Shown in pieces: positions 48,042 through 57,309 of a stretch of 64,000 nt of DNA (positions within the stretch are counted from its first letter, which is position 1; each line of letters starts with the position of its first letter). Made by a program: the position numbers and the translations under genes. This DNA is from Brucella pituitosa (GTDB lineage: Bacteria > Pseudomonadota > Alphaproteobacteria > Rhizobiales > Rhizobiaceae). The stretch is from assembly GCF_003049685.1 (NCBI RefSeq), contig NZ_PYSY02000001.1:1674001-1738000 (forward strand), given 5' to 3'. Below the pieces are notes generated by a model, which had not been told where the DNA came from, did no database searches, and worked only from the letters and a program-made list of their open reading frames with translations.

Positions 48042-49289
48042 ATGGACGTTCGCAACGAAATGCTGGGGCTTTTGACCGGGCGTGACCCAAATTTCAGCCT
48101 TGAACAGAAGTTTTATACTGATCCTGACTATCACAAGCTGGATCTGGAAAACATCTTTTACCGCGACTGGCTATTTGTCGGCCATGATTGCGAACTGCCG
48201 AAGACCGGCTCCTACATGACAGTGCAGGTTGGCGCCTATCCCGTCGTGATCGTGCGCGATGCACAAGGCGGCATCCGTGCGTTCCACAATTCCTGCCGCC
48301 ATCGCGGTTCGCGCATCTGTTCGGCGGAAAAAGGCACCGCAGCAAAGCTCGTCTGCCCTTATCACCAGTGGACCTATGAACTTGACGGTCGCCTTCTCTT
48401 CGCGCGTCAGGTCGGCCCGGACTTCAAGCCTGCGGAATATGGTCTGAAGCAGGTTCATTGCGAGAGCGTTGCTGGCTACATCTATGTTTGCCTCGCTGAC
48501 GAAGCACCGGACTTCAACAGCTTCCGTACACTGGTCGAGCCATACCTCGCCCCACACAATATCAAGGAAGCCAAGGTTGCCTTTGAAAGCTCGATTATCG
48601 AGAAAGGCAACTGGAAGCTGGTATGGGAAAACAACCGCGAGTGCTACCACTGCGCTGCCAACCATCCAGAGCTCTGCCGTACCTATCCTGAAGCACCAAG
48701 CGCAACCGGCGTTCAGGGTGTGATGGAAGATCCGGAAATCAACCAGCTCTGGAAAAACTGCGCTTCCATCGGCCTGCCTGCTGAATTCAACATGTCGGAA
48801 GACGGCCGCTATCGCATCACACGCATTCCGCTGCTGCGTGATGCCGTGAGCTATACCATGTCGGGCAAACCTGCCGTGAAGAAGCCACTGAGCGATCAGG
48901 TGTCGGGCAATACCAATATCGGCGCAATGCTGCTCTTTAACTACCCGTCCACATGGAATCACCTGATGGTCGATCACGCGATTTCCTTCCGCGTTTTGCC
49001 GATCAGCGCTGAGGAAACCATGGTTACGACCAAATGGCTGGTTCACAAGGATGCAGTTGAAGGCGTTGATTACGATCTTGATGAGCTGACTCATGTCTGG
49101 ATTCAGACCAATGATCAGGACCGTCAGATTGTGGAAGAAAATGCGATCGGTATTCGCTCACCCGCCTACCAGCCCGGCCCTTATTCGGTCGAGCACGAAG
49201 GCGGTGTGATGCAGTTTCTCGAATGGTACACCAACACCATCACACCTCGCCTGAAAGGCGAAGCCGCAAAGCTTAGCCGCGTAGCCTGA
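48042..49289 (+). CDS. gbcA: Rieske-type oxygenase alpha subunit, glycine betaine monooxygenase (GbcA) type
   Basis: Ring-hydroxylating-dioxygenase-family oxygenase, here predicted to demethylate glycine betaine to dimethylglycine with release of formaldehyde. The Rieske [2Fe-2S] ligands are C85/H87 and C105/H108 (CRH...CPYH). The mononuclear iron site is in NNRECYHCAANHPEL with H203 and H208. Length is 415 residues. It is followed after 31 bp by a matching reductase. Stachydrine or carnitine-type substrates are alternatives, since these enzymes look alike. Confidence 0.8.
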   Translation: MDVRNEMLGLLTGRDPNFSLEQKFYTDPDYHKLDLENIFYRDWLFVGHDCELPKTGSYMTVQVGAYPVVIVRDAQGGIRAFHNSCRHRGSRICSAEKGTAAKLVCPYHQWTYELDGRLLFARQVGPDFKPAEYGLKQVHCESVAGYIYVCLADEAPDFNSFRTLVEPYLAPHNIKEAKVAFESSIIEKGNWKLVWENNRECYHCAANHPELCRTYPEAPSATGVQGVMEDPEINQLWKNCASIGLPAEFNMSEDGRYRITRIPLLRDAVSYTMSGKPAVKKPLSDQVSGNTNIGAMLLFNYPSTWNHLMVDHAISFRVLPISAEETMVTTKWLVHKDAVEGVDYDLDELTHVWIQTNDQDRQIVEENAIGIRSPAYQPGPYSVEHEGGVMQFLEWYTNTITPRLKGEAAKLSRVA

Positions 49290-49319
49290 AGTAAACTGAA
49301 ATAGAGAAGTGAGAAGGCC

Positions 49320-50432
49320 ATGCAGCCTCTGAAATATCTGGATGAGATGCTGCCGTGGAACGACAGGTTGCAGATGCTGCAATGCATCTCGGCCATCGAA
49401 GAAGCGCCAGACGTCATGACCTTCTCCTTCAAAACTCAGGATGACAACTGGTTTCGCTATACGCCAGGACAGTTCATCACGCTCGAACTTCCAATCGAGC
49501 GATCCGATGGGCTTGGACCGGTGTTGCGCACCTATACGCTCTCGTCCACACCTTCACGGCCATACCATATCTCAGTTACGGTCAAGGCACAGAAAGACAG
49601 CATCGGCACCCGCTGGATGCTCGATAATCTGCGTCCGCCGATGACCATCAAGGCCTATGGCCCGAATGGCGACTTCTCGCTCGCCAATCATCCGAGCGAG
49701 AAATACCTGTTCATCTCGGCTGGCTCAGGCATCACACCTATGGTGTCGATGACGCGCTGGCTTTTCGATTGCGCACCGGCAACCGATGTAGCCTTCATCA
49801 ATTGTGCACGCACACCTGATGACATCATCTTCCGCAAAGAACTGGAGCTTCTCTCCGGACGCATGGAAGCCATGCATCTTGCTTTCATTGTGGAACAATC
49901 ATCGGCGCGCCATGTCTGGCCGGGTCTGCATGGCCGCATCGACCGCGCACGGCTTGAACTGCTGGCACCTGACTTCCTGCATCGCAAGGTATTCTGCTGT
50001 GGGCCAGAGCCGTTCATGAATGGCGTGCGTGGCCTTCTGGAGCAATCCGGCTTCAACATGGCCAATTATCATCAGGAGAGTTTTCAGCCTGCGACTGAAA
50101 TTTCCGCAGTGCCAGTACCTTCGACACTGCAAGTCGATACACCTGCGGCTCCAACAAAACCTGCTGTCGCACCCGCAAGCGTCGTCTTCAGCCTGTCAGG
50201 CGTCGAAGTCGAATGCACCGAGAACGACACCATCTTGCTCGCAGCCCGCAATGGTGGGCTTAAAATCCCAAGCGCCTGCGAGTTCGGCATCTGCGGCACC
50301 TGCAAGGTTAAATGCATCGGTGGCGAGACGGAAATGAACCACAATGGCGGCATCCGTGACGACGAAATCGCAGACGGCTATATTCTTGCCTGTTGCAGCC
50401 GTCCGCGTGGCCGTGTCGAAATTGATGCGTAG
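49320..50432 (+). CDS. gbcB: Hybrid-cluster-type NAD(P)H reductase for the Rieske oxygenase (GbcB type)
   Basis: Electron-transfer partner of the oxygenase. An FAD domain (RTYTLSS at 70-76) and an NAD domain (FISAGSGITPMVS near 131-143, FCCGPEPFM near 225) are followed by a C-terminal plant-type [2Fe-2S] ferredoxin with C320, C325, C328 and C358 (CEFGICGTC). Length is 370 residues. The pairing and gene order with the Rieske oxygenase match the gbcAB arrangement. AGTGAGAAGG lies upstream as the ribosome binding site. Confidence 0.85.
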   Translation: MQPLKYLDEMLPWNDRLQMLQCISAIEEAPDVMTFSFKTQDDNWFRYTPGQFITLELPIERSDGLGPVLRTYTLSSTPSRPYHISVTVKAQKDSIGTRWMLDNLRPPMTIKAYGPNGDFSLANHPSEKYLFISAGSGITPMVSMTRWLFDCAPATDVAFINCARTPDDIIFRKELELLSGRMEAMHLAFIVEQSSARHVWPGLHGRIDRARLELLAPDFLHRKVFCCGPEPFMNGVRGLLEQSGFNMANYHQESFQPATEISAVPVPSTLQVDTPAAPTKPAVAPASVVFSLSGVEVECTENDTILLAARNGGLKIPSACEFGICGTCKVKCIGGETEMNHNGGIRDDEIADGYILACCSRPRGRVEIDA

Positions 50433-50470
50433 AGCGCAGTGCGCTCTACCAGTTTAAATTATGAAGTCGT

Positions 50471-50577
50471 TACAGCGGTTCCAGTTAAGACTGAATCGTT
50501 GGAGCCGCTGCAACTATTTGTTTTTTCGCATTATCCTACGCAAAACCGCTTCGCACTTTTTGCTGGAAATGCTTTAA
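50471..50577 (-). repeat. Dispersed palindromic repeat, copy E
   Basis: On the minus strand it starts TTAAAGCATTTCCAGCAAAA and has the same layout as copies A-D, but with different stem bases (AGCGGCTCCA / TGGAACCGCT in the distal hairpin). Its leading TTAA contains the stop codon of the gene at 50574-50795. Confidence 0.72.
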
Positions 50578-50795
50578 GCCTTCTTCAGAAATTCAGTACG
50601 CAGCACGAGGCCTTTGACCTGCTTGGTGCTGCAATCAACTTCATCCGGATTGCCAGTCAGCCGAATGCCTTTGACCAGCGTGCCACGCTTGAGCGTCGTT
50701 GACGTTCCTTTGACCTTCAAATCCTTGATGAGCGTAACGGAATCACCGTCGTTGAGCTGCGTCCCGTTGCTGTCGCGCGTGATTTCATCAGTCAT
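50574..50795 (-). CDS. Short YjdM/PhnA-like protein
   Basis: A 73-residue protein matching the C-terminal domain of YjdM (formerly PhnA): MTDEITRDSNGTQLNDGD, then SVTLIKDLKVKGTSTTLKRG, then TLVKGIRLTGNPDEVDC. The N-terminal zinc ribbon of full-length YjdM is absent, as in many alphaproteobacterial members. ATG 50795 has AGGAG 6 bp upstream. Function unknown despite the old phosphonoacetate name. The stop codon falls inside repeat copy E. Confidence 0.85.
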   Translation of the reverse strand: MTDEITRDSNGTQLNDGDSVTLIKDLKVKGTSTTLKRGTLVKGIRLTGNPDEVDCSTKQVKGLVLRTEFLKKA

Positions 50796-50926
50796 GATCA
50801 TCTCCTGTCCAGATAGATAAAGCCGGTCGTTAGCACCAAAGACAATGTAATACCAGAACGCTGATATTGACTGGTATGCGCCTGCGCCGCTGACTATAAT
50901 TACATGAAAACAGTCAGGAGCATCTT

Positions 50927-51556
50927 ATGATTGGTCATGCCCTTCTCGTCGTTGATGTGCAAAATGATTTCTGCCCTGGTGGCGCGCTAGCCGTCGATAA
51001 GGGTGATGAAATTCTACCGGCTATCAACCGGCTGATTGACGAGAGCGAGCATGTCATTCTGACACAAGACTGGCATCCGGCAGGACATTCCAGCTTTGCA
51101 ACCAGCCATCCCGGAAAAAAGCCCTTCGATACCATTCATATGCCCTATGGCCCGCAAACATTATGGCCGGATCACTGCGTTCAGGGCACACACGGTGCGG
51201 ATTTTCATCCAGATTTGCAATGGACGCGTGCGCAGATGCTTATCCGCAAGGGGTTCCGCATAGGAGTGGACAGCTATTCGGCCCTGTTCGAGAACGATCA
51301 CCAGACCCCTACGGGCCTTGCGGGATACCTGCGCGAACGCAACATCGGTTCATTGACACTGGCCGGTTTGGCTACTGATTTCTGCGTGGCTTACTCAGCA
51401 CTTGATGCAGTTTCACACGGCTTTCAAGTGCGTGTTCGGCTGGACGCCTGCCGCGGCATAGACATCGGCGGCTCCATGAATACCATGCTCGAAAAAATGC
51501 AAAAGGCGGGCGTTGAACTCATCAACGAACCCGCCCTTGCATCGCATTTGCTCTGA
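50927..51556 (+). CDS. pncA: Nicotinamidase PncA
   Basis: Hydrolyses nicotinamide to nicotinate in NAD salvage; it also activates pyrazinamide in some bacteria. The catalytic triad is D10 (VVDVQNDFCPGG), K108 (MLIRKGF) and C153 (LATDFCVAYSAL). The metal site is D49/H51 in TQDWHPAGH plus H83 in WPDHCVQGTHG. Length is 209 residues. It stands alone, convergent with the DUF2165 gene one base away. Confidence 0.95.
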   Translation: MIGHALLVVDVQNDFCPGGALAVDKGDEILPAINRLIDESEHVILTQDWHPAGHSSFATSHPGKKPFDTIHMPYGPQTLWPDHCVQGTHGADFHPDLQWTRAQMLIRKGFRIGVDSYSALFENDHQTPTGLAGYLRERNIGSLTLAGLATDFCVAYSALDAVSHGFQVRVRLDACRGIDIGGSMNTMLEKMQKAGVELINEPALASHLL

Positions 51557-52057
51557 TTATTTCTGCAATTCACCATCAGGCAGAACGACATAGATCAGCA
51601 CAGCAATAATGGTTATGAAGAAGCGGAAAGCAGATTCAATGCCGTTCCATGTGGATGACATCCACATGCCGAACCATTCGCCACCGATAGACATAAAGCC
51701 GACCTGCCAGACGAGGAAGCCAACCGAAAGACCCGCAATGGCCCATTTCTTGGAACGGTTGAAGCTTCCTGCATCCCCGCTCAGACGACCGAACATTGCG
51801 AAAGCGCCAATCCAACACAGAACGGCTGTCAGCGTTTCTGCGGCAATGATCAGAATGTAACCGGCATTGTGCAGGACATTGCTGTCTATGGCGCGATATT
51901 TGATCGTCGCATCAGGAAAAATCGTATCCATGAGCAAAACGTGCTGCACGAACGCGAAATTACTGCCGTAGTCGGTAATGTTGCCAAAGGAAACGAGTGT
52001 TGCGAAGAAGGCAATTGCCGCAACGAATGCGGTTTTGCTCAAACGAGTAACGACCAT
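51557..52057 (-). CDS. DUF2165 small integral membrane protein
   Basis: A 166-residue inner membrane protein with four hydrophobic segments. The DUF2165 pattern is clear: SFGNITDYGSNFAFVQHVLL near residue 25, then MDTIFPDATIKYRAID, and GEWFGMWMSSTWNGIESAFR near the end. ATG 52057 (MVVTRLSKTA) has AGAGGGG upstream; the frame stays open much further upstream but runs into the DUF475 gene. Function unknown. It overlaps pncA by none, with stops adjacent. Confidence 0.85.
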   Translation of the reverse strand: MVVTRLSKTAFVAAIAFFATLVSFGNITDYGSNFAFVQHVLLMDTIFPDATIKYRAIDSNVLHNAGYILIIAAETLTAVLCWIGAFAMFGRLSGDAGSFNRSKKWAIAGLSVGFLVWQVGFMSIGGEWFGMWMSSTWNGIESAFRFFITIIAVLIYVVLPDGELQK

Positions 52058-52188
52058 GGAAAACCCCTCTCCAAAAAAGTCGCAGCCGCAGCCTCTTCGA
52101 GACCTGCGGCCTATGCTGATATGCTCTGGCGATAGCGCCATAAGCGCATCAAGGCTCGCTAACTCTTTCGATTCGGTCAATAGGCAAC

Positions 52189-52215
52189 AAAAAAGGCGGC
52201 CAAAGCCGCCTTTTA
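52189..52215 (-). terminator. Terminator of the DUF475 gene
   Basis: AAAAGGCGGC and GCCGCCTTTT form a 10-bp stem around TTTG, followed by TTTTTTG on the minus strand. It lies about 20 bp past the DUF475 stop. Confidence 0.85.
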
Positions 52216-52235
52216 CTAGCAGTTGTTCCAGATGC

Positions 52236-53303
52236 TTAGTGCAACGCAGCCTCATCGGCCTCTTTCTGCCACTCCGGATTATTCTTGTTGAAGCGGATCG
52301 ATGACATCAAGGAGAGACCGATTAGCACAGCACCGATCAGGCCAGTGATGACTTCCGGAATATGGAACAGCGTCTGCACATACATGATCACAGCCAGCAC
52401 CAGAATGGCGTAAAACGCGCCATGCTCCAGATAACGATACTGACCAAGTGTCTTGCGCTCGACCAGCATGATGGTGAGCGAGCGTACGTAGAACGCGCCG
52501 ATACCAAGGCCGATCGCAATGACAAACAGATTGGTCGTCAGCGCAAAGGCGCCGATAACACCGTCGAATGAGAAGCTGGCATCGAGCACTTCAAGATAAA
52601 TGAAGGCACCAAGACCGCCGCGATGGACCATATCCACCTGTTCCTGCGATGCGTCCAGCACCTCGCCTAAGCCTTCGACAGCCAGAAAGGTCAGTAGACC
52701 GAACAGTGCTGCTACCAGGAATGTATGCGAATGCTCAGCATCAAGCTGGTAAGAGAAGAACAGGATAAGCGCGATGGCAACGCCGATTTCAACACCTTGA
52801 ACCGATGCGAACTTCGACATGCGGCTTTCAATAATCCTGACCCAATGCACATCCTTTTCGACATCGAAAAAGTATTTCATGCCGACCATGAGCAGGAATG
52901 TGCCGCCAAATGCTGCAATGCCCGTATGGGATTCCGCGATCACCCGCGCATATTCATCTGGCTGCCATATAGCGAGTTTCAGCGCCGAAATCGGATCTGT
53001 CCACATGGCGACCGCAACGATTGCAAGCGGAAAAATGATGCGCATGCCGAAGACGGCAATGATGATACCCCAGGTCAAAAACCGATGCTGCCACTCCGGC
53101 GTCATATCACGCAAAATGCGCGCATTAACGATCGCATTATCGAATGAGAGGGAGATTTCGAGAACGCTCAACACCGCACAAATGATGAAGACAGAAACCA
53201 TGCCTCCAATAGTGCCAGTCGTCGAATATCCAAGCCAGAGAGCGCAGAGAAGTCCAATGACCGTGAAAAATACCGGCCAAATGAAATATTTATAAGTGGT
53301 CAT
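52236..53303 (-). CDS. DUF475 (TerC-like) integral membrane protein
   Basis: Polytopic membrane protein with about nine hydrophobic segments, of the DUF475 group within the TerC/LysE superfamily. VLEISLSFDNAIVNARILRD near residue 48 and EVLDASFSFDGVIGAFALTT near residue 238 are internal repeats of the same SFDN/SFDG motif, which in TerC relatives holds metal-binding aspartates. Members are linked with tellurite resistance or Mn export, but not for this protein. Length is 355 residues. Confidence 0.85.
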   Translation of the reverse strand: MTTYKYFIWPVFFTVIGLLCALWLGYSTTGTIGGMVSVFIICAVLSVLEISLSFDNAIVNARILRDMTPEWQHRFLTWGIIIAVFGMRIIFPLAIVAVAMWTDPISALKLAIWQPDEYARVIAESHTGIAAFGGTFLLMVGMKYFFDVEKDVHWVRIIESRMSKFASVQGVEIGVAIALILFFSYQLDAEHSHTFLVAALFGLLTFLAVEGLGEVLDASQEQVDMVHRGGLGAFIYLEVLDASFSFDGVIGAFALTTNLFVIAIGLGIGAFYVRSLTIMLVERKTLGQYRYLEHGAFYAILVLAVIMYVQTLFHIPEVITGLIGAVLIGLSLMSSIRFNKNNPEWQKEADEAALH

Positions 53304-53587
53304 CGCGAACCATTGCTTTTTATGTTTATGAGGCAGGCTGAACTACCGGTCCGACAATGCGCTGGGCCGACGGCGCTTCTCCTGCGGCGCAACAGCTTAT
53401 GTAAGAAGTAGAAACACCGGGGACAAGGAAGATCGTGGCCAAATTTTGTTCACGAAAAAAAGCATAGCTCAAGATAACGTGATCGATCAGGAGGGAGCAA
53501 CTTTTCAGTAAAAAGTCCCATGGCAATTATCACGATTTGTCATAGACTTATCGCCAGCACCCATCTGGGATAATGAGGACGATTGCC

Positions 53588-53887
53588 ATGATTACAGGAC
53601 CGCAATGCCGCGCTGCACGTGCACTGGTGGAATTCACGCGGGAGCGGCTGGCCCAGCTCTCGGGCATTGATGCCGGGACAATCGAGCATTTTGAACGAAA
53701 GATCGGCTCTCCGTCTGATGAGCAAATACAAACCCTGCAAGAGGTGCTGGAAAAAGTCGGCGCCCAGTTCATATGGGAGAATGGCGGCGGACTTGGCGTG
53801 AGGCTGAAATTCAACCGCTCAGAATCAAAGCGTATTGCAAACATGGAAAATGAAGGCGGCGTCGTTGGTTACGACGATGTCCCCTGA
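53588..53887 (+). CDS. Small XRE-type helix-turn-helix protein
   Basis: A 99-residue protein with an N-terminal XRE-like DNA-binding domain: RAARALVEFTRERLAQLSGI followed by DAGTIEHFERKIGSPSDEQI is the usual helix-turn-helix pattern, then a helix ALEKVGAQFIWENGG-like. The C-terminal part (GVRLKFNRSESKRIANMENE) has no known role. ATG 53588 has GAGGACG upstream; an in-frame ATG 15 bp earlier is weaker. It ends in a terminator and is convergent with the choloylglycine-hydrolase-type gene. Confidence 0.82.
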   Translation: MITGPQCRAARALVEFTRERLAQLSGIDAGTIEHFERKIGSPSDEQIQTLQEVLEKVGAQFIWENGGGLGVRLKFNRSESKRIANMENEGGVVGYDDVP

Positions 53888-53896
53888 CAAAAGCAA

Positions 53897-53932
53897 AAGG
53901 GCGACCTTGCAGGCCGCCCTTTGTCTCAAGAA
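53897..53932. terminator. Terminator between the XRE gene and the choloylglycine-hydrolase-type gene
   Basis: AAAGGGCG/CGCCCTTT with CCT/AGG inside forms a long, nearly perfect stem. Both flanking genes point at it, so it may serve both. Confidence 0.75.
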
Positions 53933-53941
53933 TAACTTGAC

Positions 53942-55054
53942 CTATTTTTTCTCAATAAGTGAGGCAGGCTCAAGCTTCGGGTGCATCTGAATAGTGACCA
54001 TGTCCTTGGCATCAAGATCAAGGTCTTTGAAAGAGACGCCGCGCAGAACCGGATCGTCATACGTCTTTACATAATAAACCTGATTCTTCAGATCGCCGAT
54101 TGTGCTCCACTGGGTATATTCAGCAGGCGTGTTCGGCTCTTCGATCCAGCCCTTCGGGATATCGAAATTGTTTACGATATGCTCTGCAAGCCGTACGCTT
54201 TCCGGGCCGCTTGCAACAGGCTTGGCCGAAAGAACAAATGCACTGGCTCTTACGAAACGCGACGGAGGCGTGGTATCGCCCGGGATGCCCAACATTCCCG
54301 AACCTTCGCCCAGCGGCTTGATTTCAGCGCCAAGAATTTTCACTGGCTTGGCATTGTTCGGGGAAAGTTTGACGTAATTTCGCAGATTGGTCATATGCCA
54401 ATCAAATGAAGGCGCATTGGTCATCACGCCAAGCGGATTGTCATAGATCTTCAGCTTGCCATCAACTGGTTCGATAACAATCGAAGCGCCGCTTGCATCA
54501 TGAAGTGTGTAATGCAGCGGCGGTGCAATGCCCATGTTCTTCTGAATAACAGTCACGACGGAAATGTCGTTCAGAGCTTCTTTCACTTCGGCAACCGTAG
54601 CAAAATTCGTCAGTGCCCAGGTAAGGACATCCCACGGAGCAAGACTGTTTTCAGCCTTTGCTTCTGCCGGATCCGCATAGCCTGCAAAGTCCGGAAAATA
54701 GAGAACGCCACCAGTCAGACCCTTCTCGTTCATACCGTCAGCAAGCGCGGTAACGCCAAAAGCGTTCATACCAACAGCCGCATACTTGGCTTTCCAAGTC
54801 TTGGCCACTTTGCCGTCTGCAGGTGTAGCCGCAATATCAAAGTTGCGAGGAAGAACGATCATTTGTGAATCGATTGGAAACGCAAACTCCATGGTGCGTC
54901 CGTAGACGATACTGCCATCCGTAGTAGGCAATACAAAACTCGTGCAGGCTTGGGCTGCCTGAGGAATGACGAGTGCCGAAACAAGCGCCGCAATCGCTGC
55001 ACCGCGAGCCAGCACCCCGCACGATGACTTCCAGATAGACCAGTTCTTTTGCAT
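53942..55054 (-). CDS. Choloylglycine hydrolase-family Ntn hydrolase, paralog 1
   Basis: Exported N-terminal-nucleophile amidase (bile salt hydrolase / penicillin V acylase type). A signal peptide ends AQA just before C37, so cleavage would expose the catalytic cysteine (C37-TSFVLP). YGRTMEFAFP and the later LADGMNEKGLTGGVLYFP and VMTNAPSFDWHM are family motifs. Length is 370 residues. A choloylglycine hydrolase in Brucella helps bile tolerance; the substrate here is not known. ATG 55054 has GAGG upstream. Confidence 0.88.
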   Translation of the reverse strand: MQKNWSIWKSSCGVLARGAAIAALVSALVIPQAAQACTSFVLPTTDGSIVYGRTMEFAFPIDSQMIVLPRNFDIAATPADGKVAKTWKAKYAAVGMNAFGVTALADGMNEKGLTGGVLYFPDFAGYADPAEAKAENSLAPWDVLTWALTNFATVAEVKEALNDISVVTVIQKNMGIAPPLHYTLHDASGASIVIEPVDGKLKIYDNPLGVMTNAPSFDWHMTNLRNYVKLSPNNAKPVKILGAEIKPLGEGSGMLGIPGDTTPPSRFVRASAFVLSAKPVASGPESVRLAEHIVNNFDIPKGWIEEPNTPAEYTQWSTIGDLKNQVYYVKTYDDPVLRGVSFKDLDLDAKDMVTIQMHPKLEPASLIEKK

Positions 55055-55318
55055 GACAACCTCATCACAAAATTAGATGTCTGGAATGATAAATGCAGCC
55101 ACTTGGGGAGCCCGGCTACATTTGGGAACCAGAAACATTCATTAATCCAATCGCAGGCGAATAGAACGGCTACAATATAGCAAAGTCAACCAACAAAACC
55201 TCTGCATTACCTTCATTTTTCCATTTATTTCTTGCCATGATTAACATAAACATTGATCATGCCTTTATAGGTCTGGTCTTTTATATGTTTCTAAATTAGG
55301 TTCCGAGGGGACAATGCC

Positions 55319-56179
55319 GTGATCAGAAACAATTCTCGCTCCGATAGTAAAAATTTACTGAACACTACTTTTAGCAATATTATATTAGCTACCTCTTTTA
55401 TGATGGCGGCAGCAAGCGCATCCCACGCAGCAGACGTTATCGCGCCTCCTCCTGTGCAGACAGAAATTCAGGATCAGCAACGCTGGCGCGTGATCTTCAG
55501 CCCTTATGTGTGGGGCGCTTCATTGAATGGCAAAGCCGGTCTGCTTGGGTTGAGCACGAATGTCGACGTACCTTTCAGGGACATTCTGGACAATCTCGAC
55601 ATGAGCCTTATGGGCAATATCGAAGTGACGAACGGCAAGTTCGGCGTTTATTTTGACGGCCAGTATACCAAAACCAGTCAGGACGCCGACATTCGTGACG
55701 AACAGCTCGACATGGATATCAAGTCCACGACGCTTTCGGGTGGCGTCTATTATCGCCTCTATGAGCAGCAACTGGACGGTACGACGCTTTTCGGCGGTCA
55801 GCGGATTTTTGCCATTGAACCGACCGTAGGCGTACGCTGGACAGAGCTCAAGGCGCAGGTCAATGTGGGACCGTTCAGCGCATCTCGGAAAGCAGACTGG
55901 ACCGATCCGTTTATCGGCACCCGCGTCTTCTACGACATCAATGACCGTTGGAACATCTTTGCTGAAGCCGATATCGGCGGCTTCGGTGCAGGAACCAAAC
56001 TCAGCGCGAACGGCCAGATCTATCTCGGCTATCGCACCCTGGTATTCGACGTCCCAACCACATGGCGTGTTGGTTATCGCGCGCTCTATCAGGATTACCG
56101 GGACAATGATGGCGTCGAAAAGTTCAAGTATGATGTAACACAGCACGGACCAGTAATCGGCCTCTCCGTTCAGTTCTGA
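55319..56179 (+). CDS. Outer membrane beta-barrel protein of unknown function
   Basis: A long signal peptide ends near ASASHA (about residue 37), and the mature part alternates polar and aromatic residues as in small barrels: RWRVIFSPYVWGASLNGKAG, TTLSGGVYYRLYEQ, FIGTRVFYDINDRW. It ends GPVIGLSVQF with a terminal Phe, typical for BAM-inserted barrels. The start is GTG 55319 with GAGGGG 8 bp upstream; the ATG just before it hits a TGA at once. Length is 286 residues. No porin family is recognisable. Confidence 0.8.
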   Translation: MIRNNSRSDSKNLLNTTFSNIILATSFMMAAASASHAADVIAPPPVQTEIQDQQRWRVIFSPYVWGASLNGKAGLLGLSTNVDVPFRDILDNLDMSLMGNIEVTNGKFGVYFDGQYTKTSQDADIRDEQLDMDIKSTTLSGGVYYRLYEQQLDGTTLFGGQRIFAIEPTVGVRWTELKAQVNVGPFSASRKADWTDPFIGTRVFYDINDRWNIFAEADIGGFGAGTKLSANGQIYLGYRTLVFDVPTTWRVGYRALYQDYRDNDGVEKFKYDVTQHGPVIGLSVQF

Positions 56180-56196
56180 TCCTGCTCCTGCCTTCT

Positions 56197-56230
56197 AAAG
56201 CCGCTGGATTTTTCCGGCGGCTTTTGTTTT
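56197..56230 (+). terminator. Terminator of the outer membrane protein gene
   Basis: AAAGCCGCTGGA and TCCGGCGGCTTT form a 12-bp stem with a TTTT loop and one mismatch, followed by TGTTTTG. Confidence 0.8.
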
Positions 56231-56412
56231 GCCTCCGCAACAAAAGACATTGCCCAAATTGATCAAGTGGAAGCTCTTTATTTAGTAAGAAATAATCTGC
56301 CACTATTTCATGCTTGCAAGATTGGGCGATATGGCCTCAACTATCTGAACAGGCTTGATGATTTTGACCGAATCCATTTGCAAATGTGGACCTGCATTCA
56401 TCATCCGTCTGC

Positions 56413-56517
56413 ACTAGAGCGTATCCCGGAAAGTGTGAAACGGTTTTCGGATAAGATGCGCGTAAAAACAAACGTTTAGAGCGCCGATCTGATTCAATCC
56501 GATTGAAACGCGTTCTA
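56413..56517 (+). repeat. Dispersed palindromic repeat, copy B
   Basis: Starts CTAGAGCGTATCCCGGAAAG and ends in a CTAG; the first hairpin pairs GCGTATC/GATGCGC (one mismatch) around CGGTTTTCGG. The distal hairpin is partly broken. It ends about 20 bp before the DUF4239 start. Confidence 0.8.
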
Positions 56518-56536
56518 GTGGGGCGTTGGGCGCGGG

Positions 56537-57301
56537 ATGAATTATATTTTCGAACTATCCGTTTATCTTTCTTTTGTGACTTTCACCGTTCTCGGCGTGG
56601 GCGTCTATTTCGTTGGTCGCTTCGCGCTCCACATCCTGTCCCGCCATGCCAATCATGACATTCTATCGATCCCGATTGGTGCCTTCATCGGCACCATTGC
56701 GACGGCATGGGCGCTGTCATTGGGATTTGTTGCCGCAGACATCTGGACAGCCAACTCAAAAGCTGATCAGGCGACCAGTGAAGAAAGATCGTCCATTTCG
56801 CGGTTGATCGGAGCCGCGAGTCCAGACATTCTGAATGCACCCGTACTTGTGGCATCTCTTTCCGAGTATCGCACGGCGGTCGTCAAAGACGAATGGCTTG
56901 AAAACAGCAACATTTCGCCTGCCCATTCCGTTGAAGTTGCATTACAGAATATACGGCGCGAGATCGTGAAGCTTGCTAAGACAGACATTCCGTCACCGAT
57001 AATATCGCAACTTGTACACGACTTCGACGAATTACAGGATGCGCGCAACACGCGCCTCTCTGTTGGCTCAACATCAGTCGACATGTACAAATGGTATCTG
57101 CTGTTTTCGCTGACAGTCCTGACCATAATCACTATCGCAGCCACACATGCAGACAGAGTAAGTGCCGGCATCAAGGCCATGGCAATCTATTCGATCACGG
57201 CTGCATTTTGTCTTTGGATCCTCGCGATCCATGCCAATCCATATCAGGGAATAGAGCGGCTCGAACCGTCGCTGCTATTTACAAACCAGAAATCGGGTTG
57301 A
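56537..57301 (+). CDS. DUF4239 (bestrophin-like) membrane protein
   Basis: A 254-residue inner membrane protein with two N-terminal membrane helices (about residues 4-32 and 46-72), a 110-residue soluble domain, and two C-terminal helices (about 187-207 and 213-233). This layout and segments such as ATAWALSLGFVAADIWT and LVASLSEYRTAVVKDEW fit DUF4239. Function unknown; the family is only loosely related to bestrophin channels. It is followed after 8 bp by a secreted protein gene, so the two form an operon. Confidence 0.75.
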   Translation: MNYIFELSVYLSFVTFTVLGVGVYFVGRFALHILSRHANHDILSIPIGAFIGTIATAWALSLGFVAADIWTANSKADQATSEERSSISRLIGAASPDILNAPVLVASLSEYRTAVVKDEWLENSNISPAHSVEVALQNIRREIVKLAKTDIPSPIISQLVHDFDELQDARNTRLSVGSTSVDMYKWYLLFSLTVLTIITIAATHADRVSAGIKAMAIYSITAAFCLWILAIHANPYQGIERLEPSLLFTNQKSG

Positions 57302-57309
57302 TCTTTCGA

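Noticed and set aside
56267..56479. A 70-codon frame before the DUF4239 gene
   Set aside because: Its second half is translated repeat copy B and it has no ribosome binding site.
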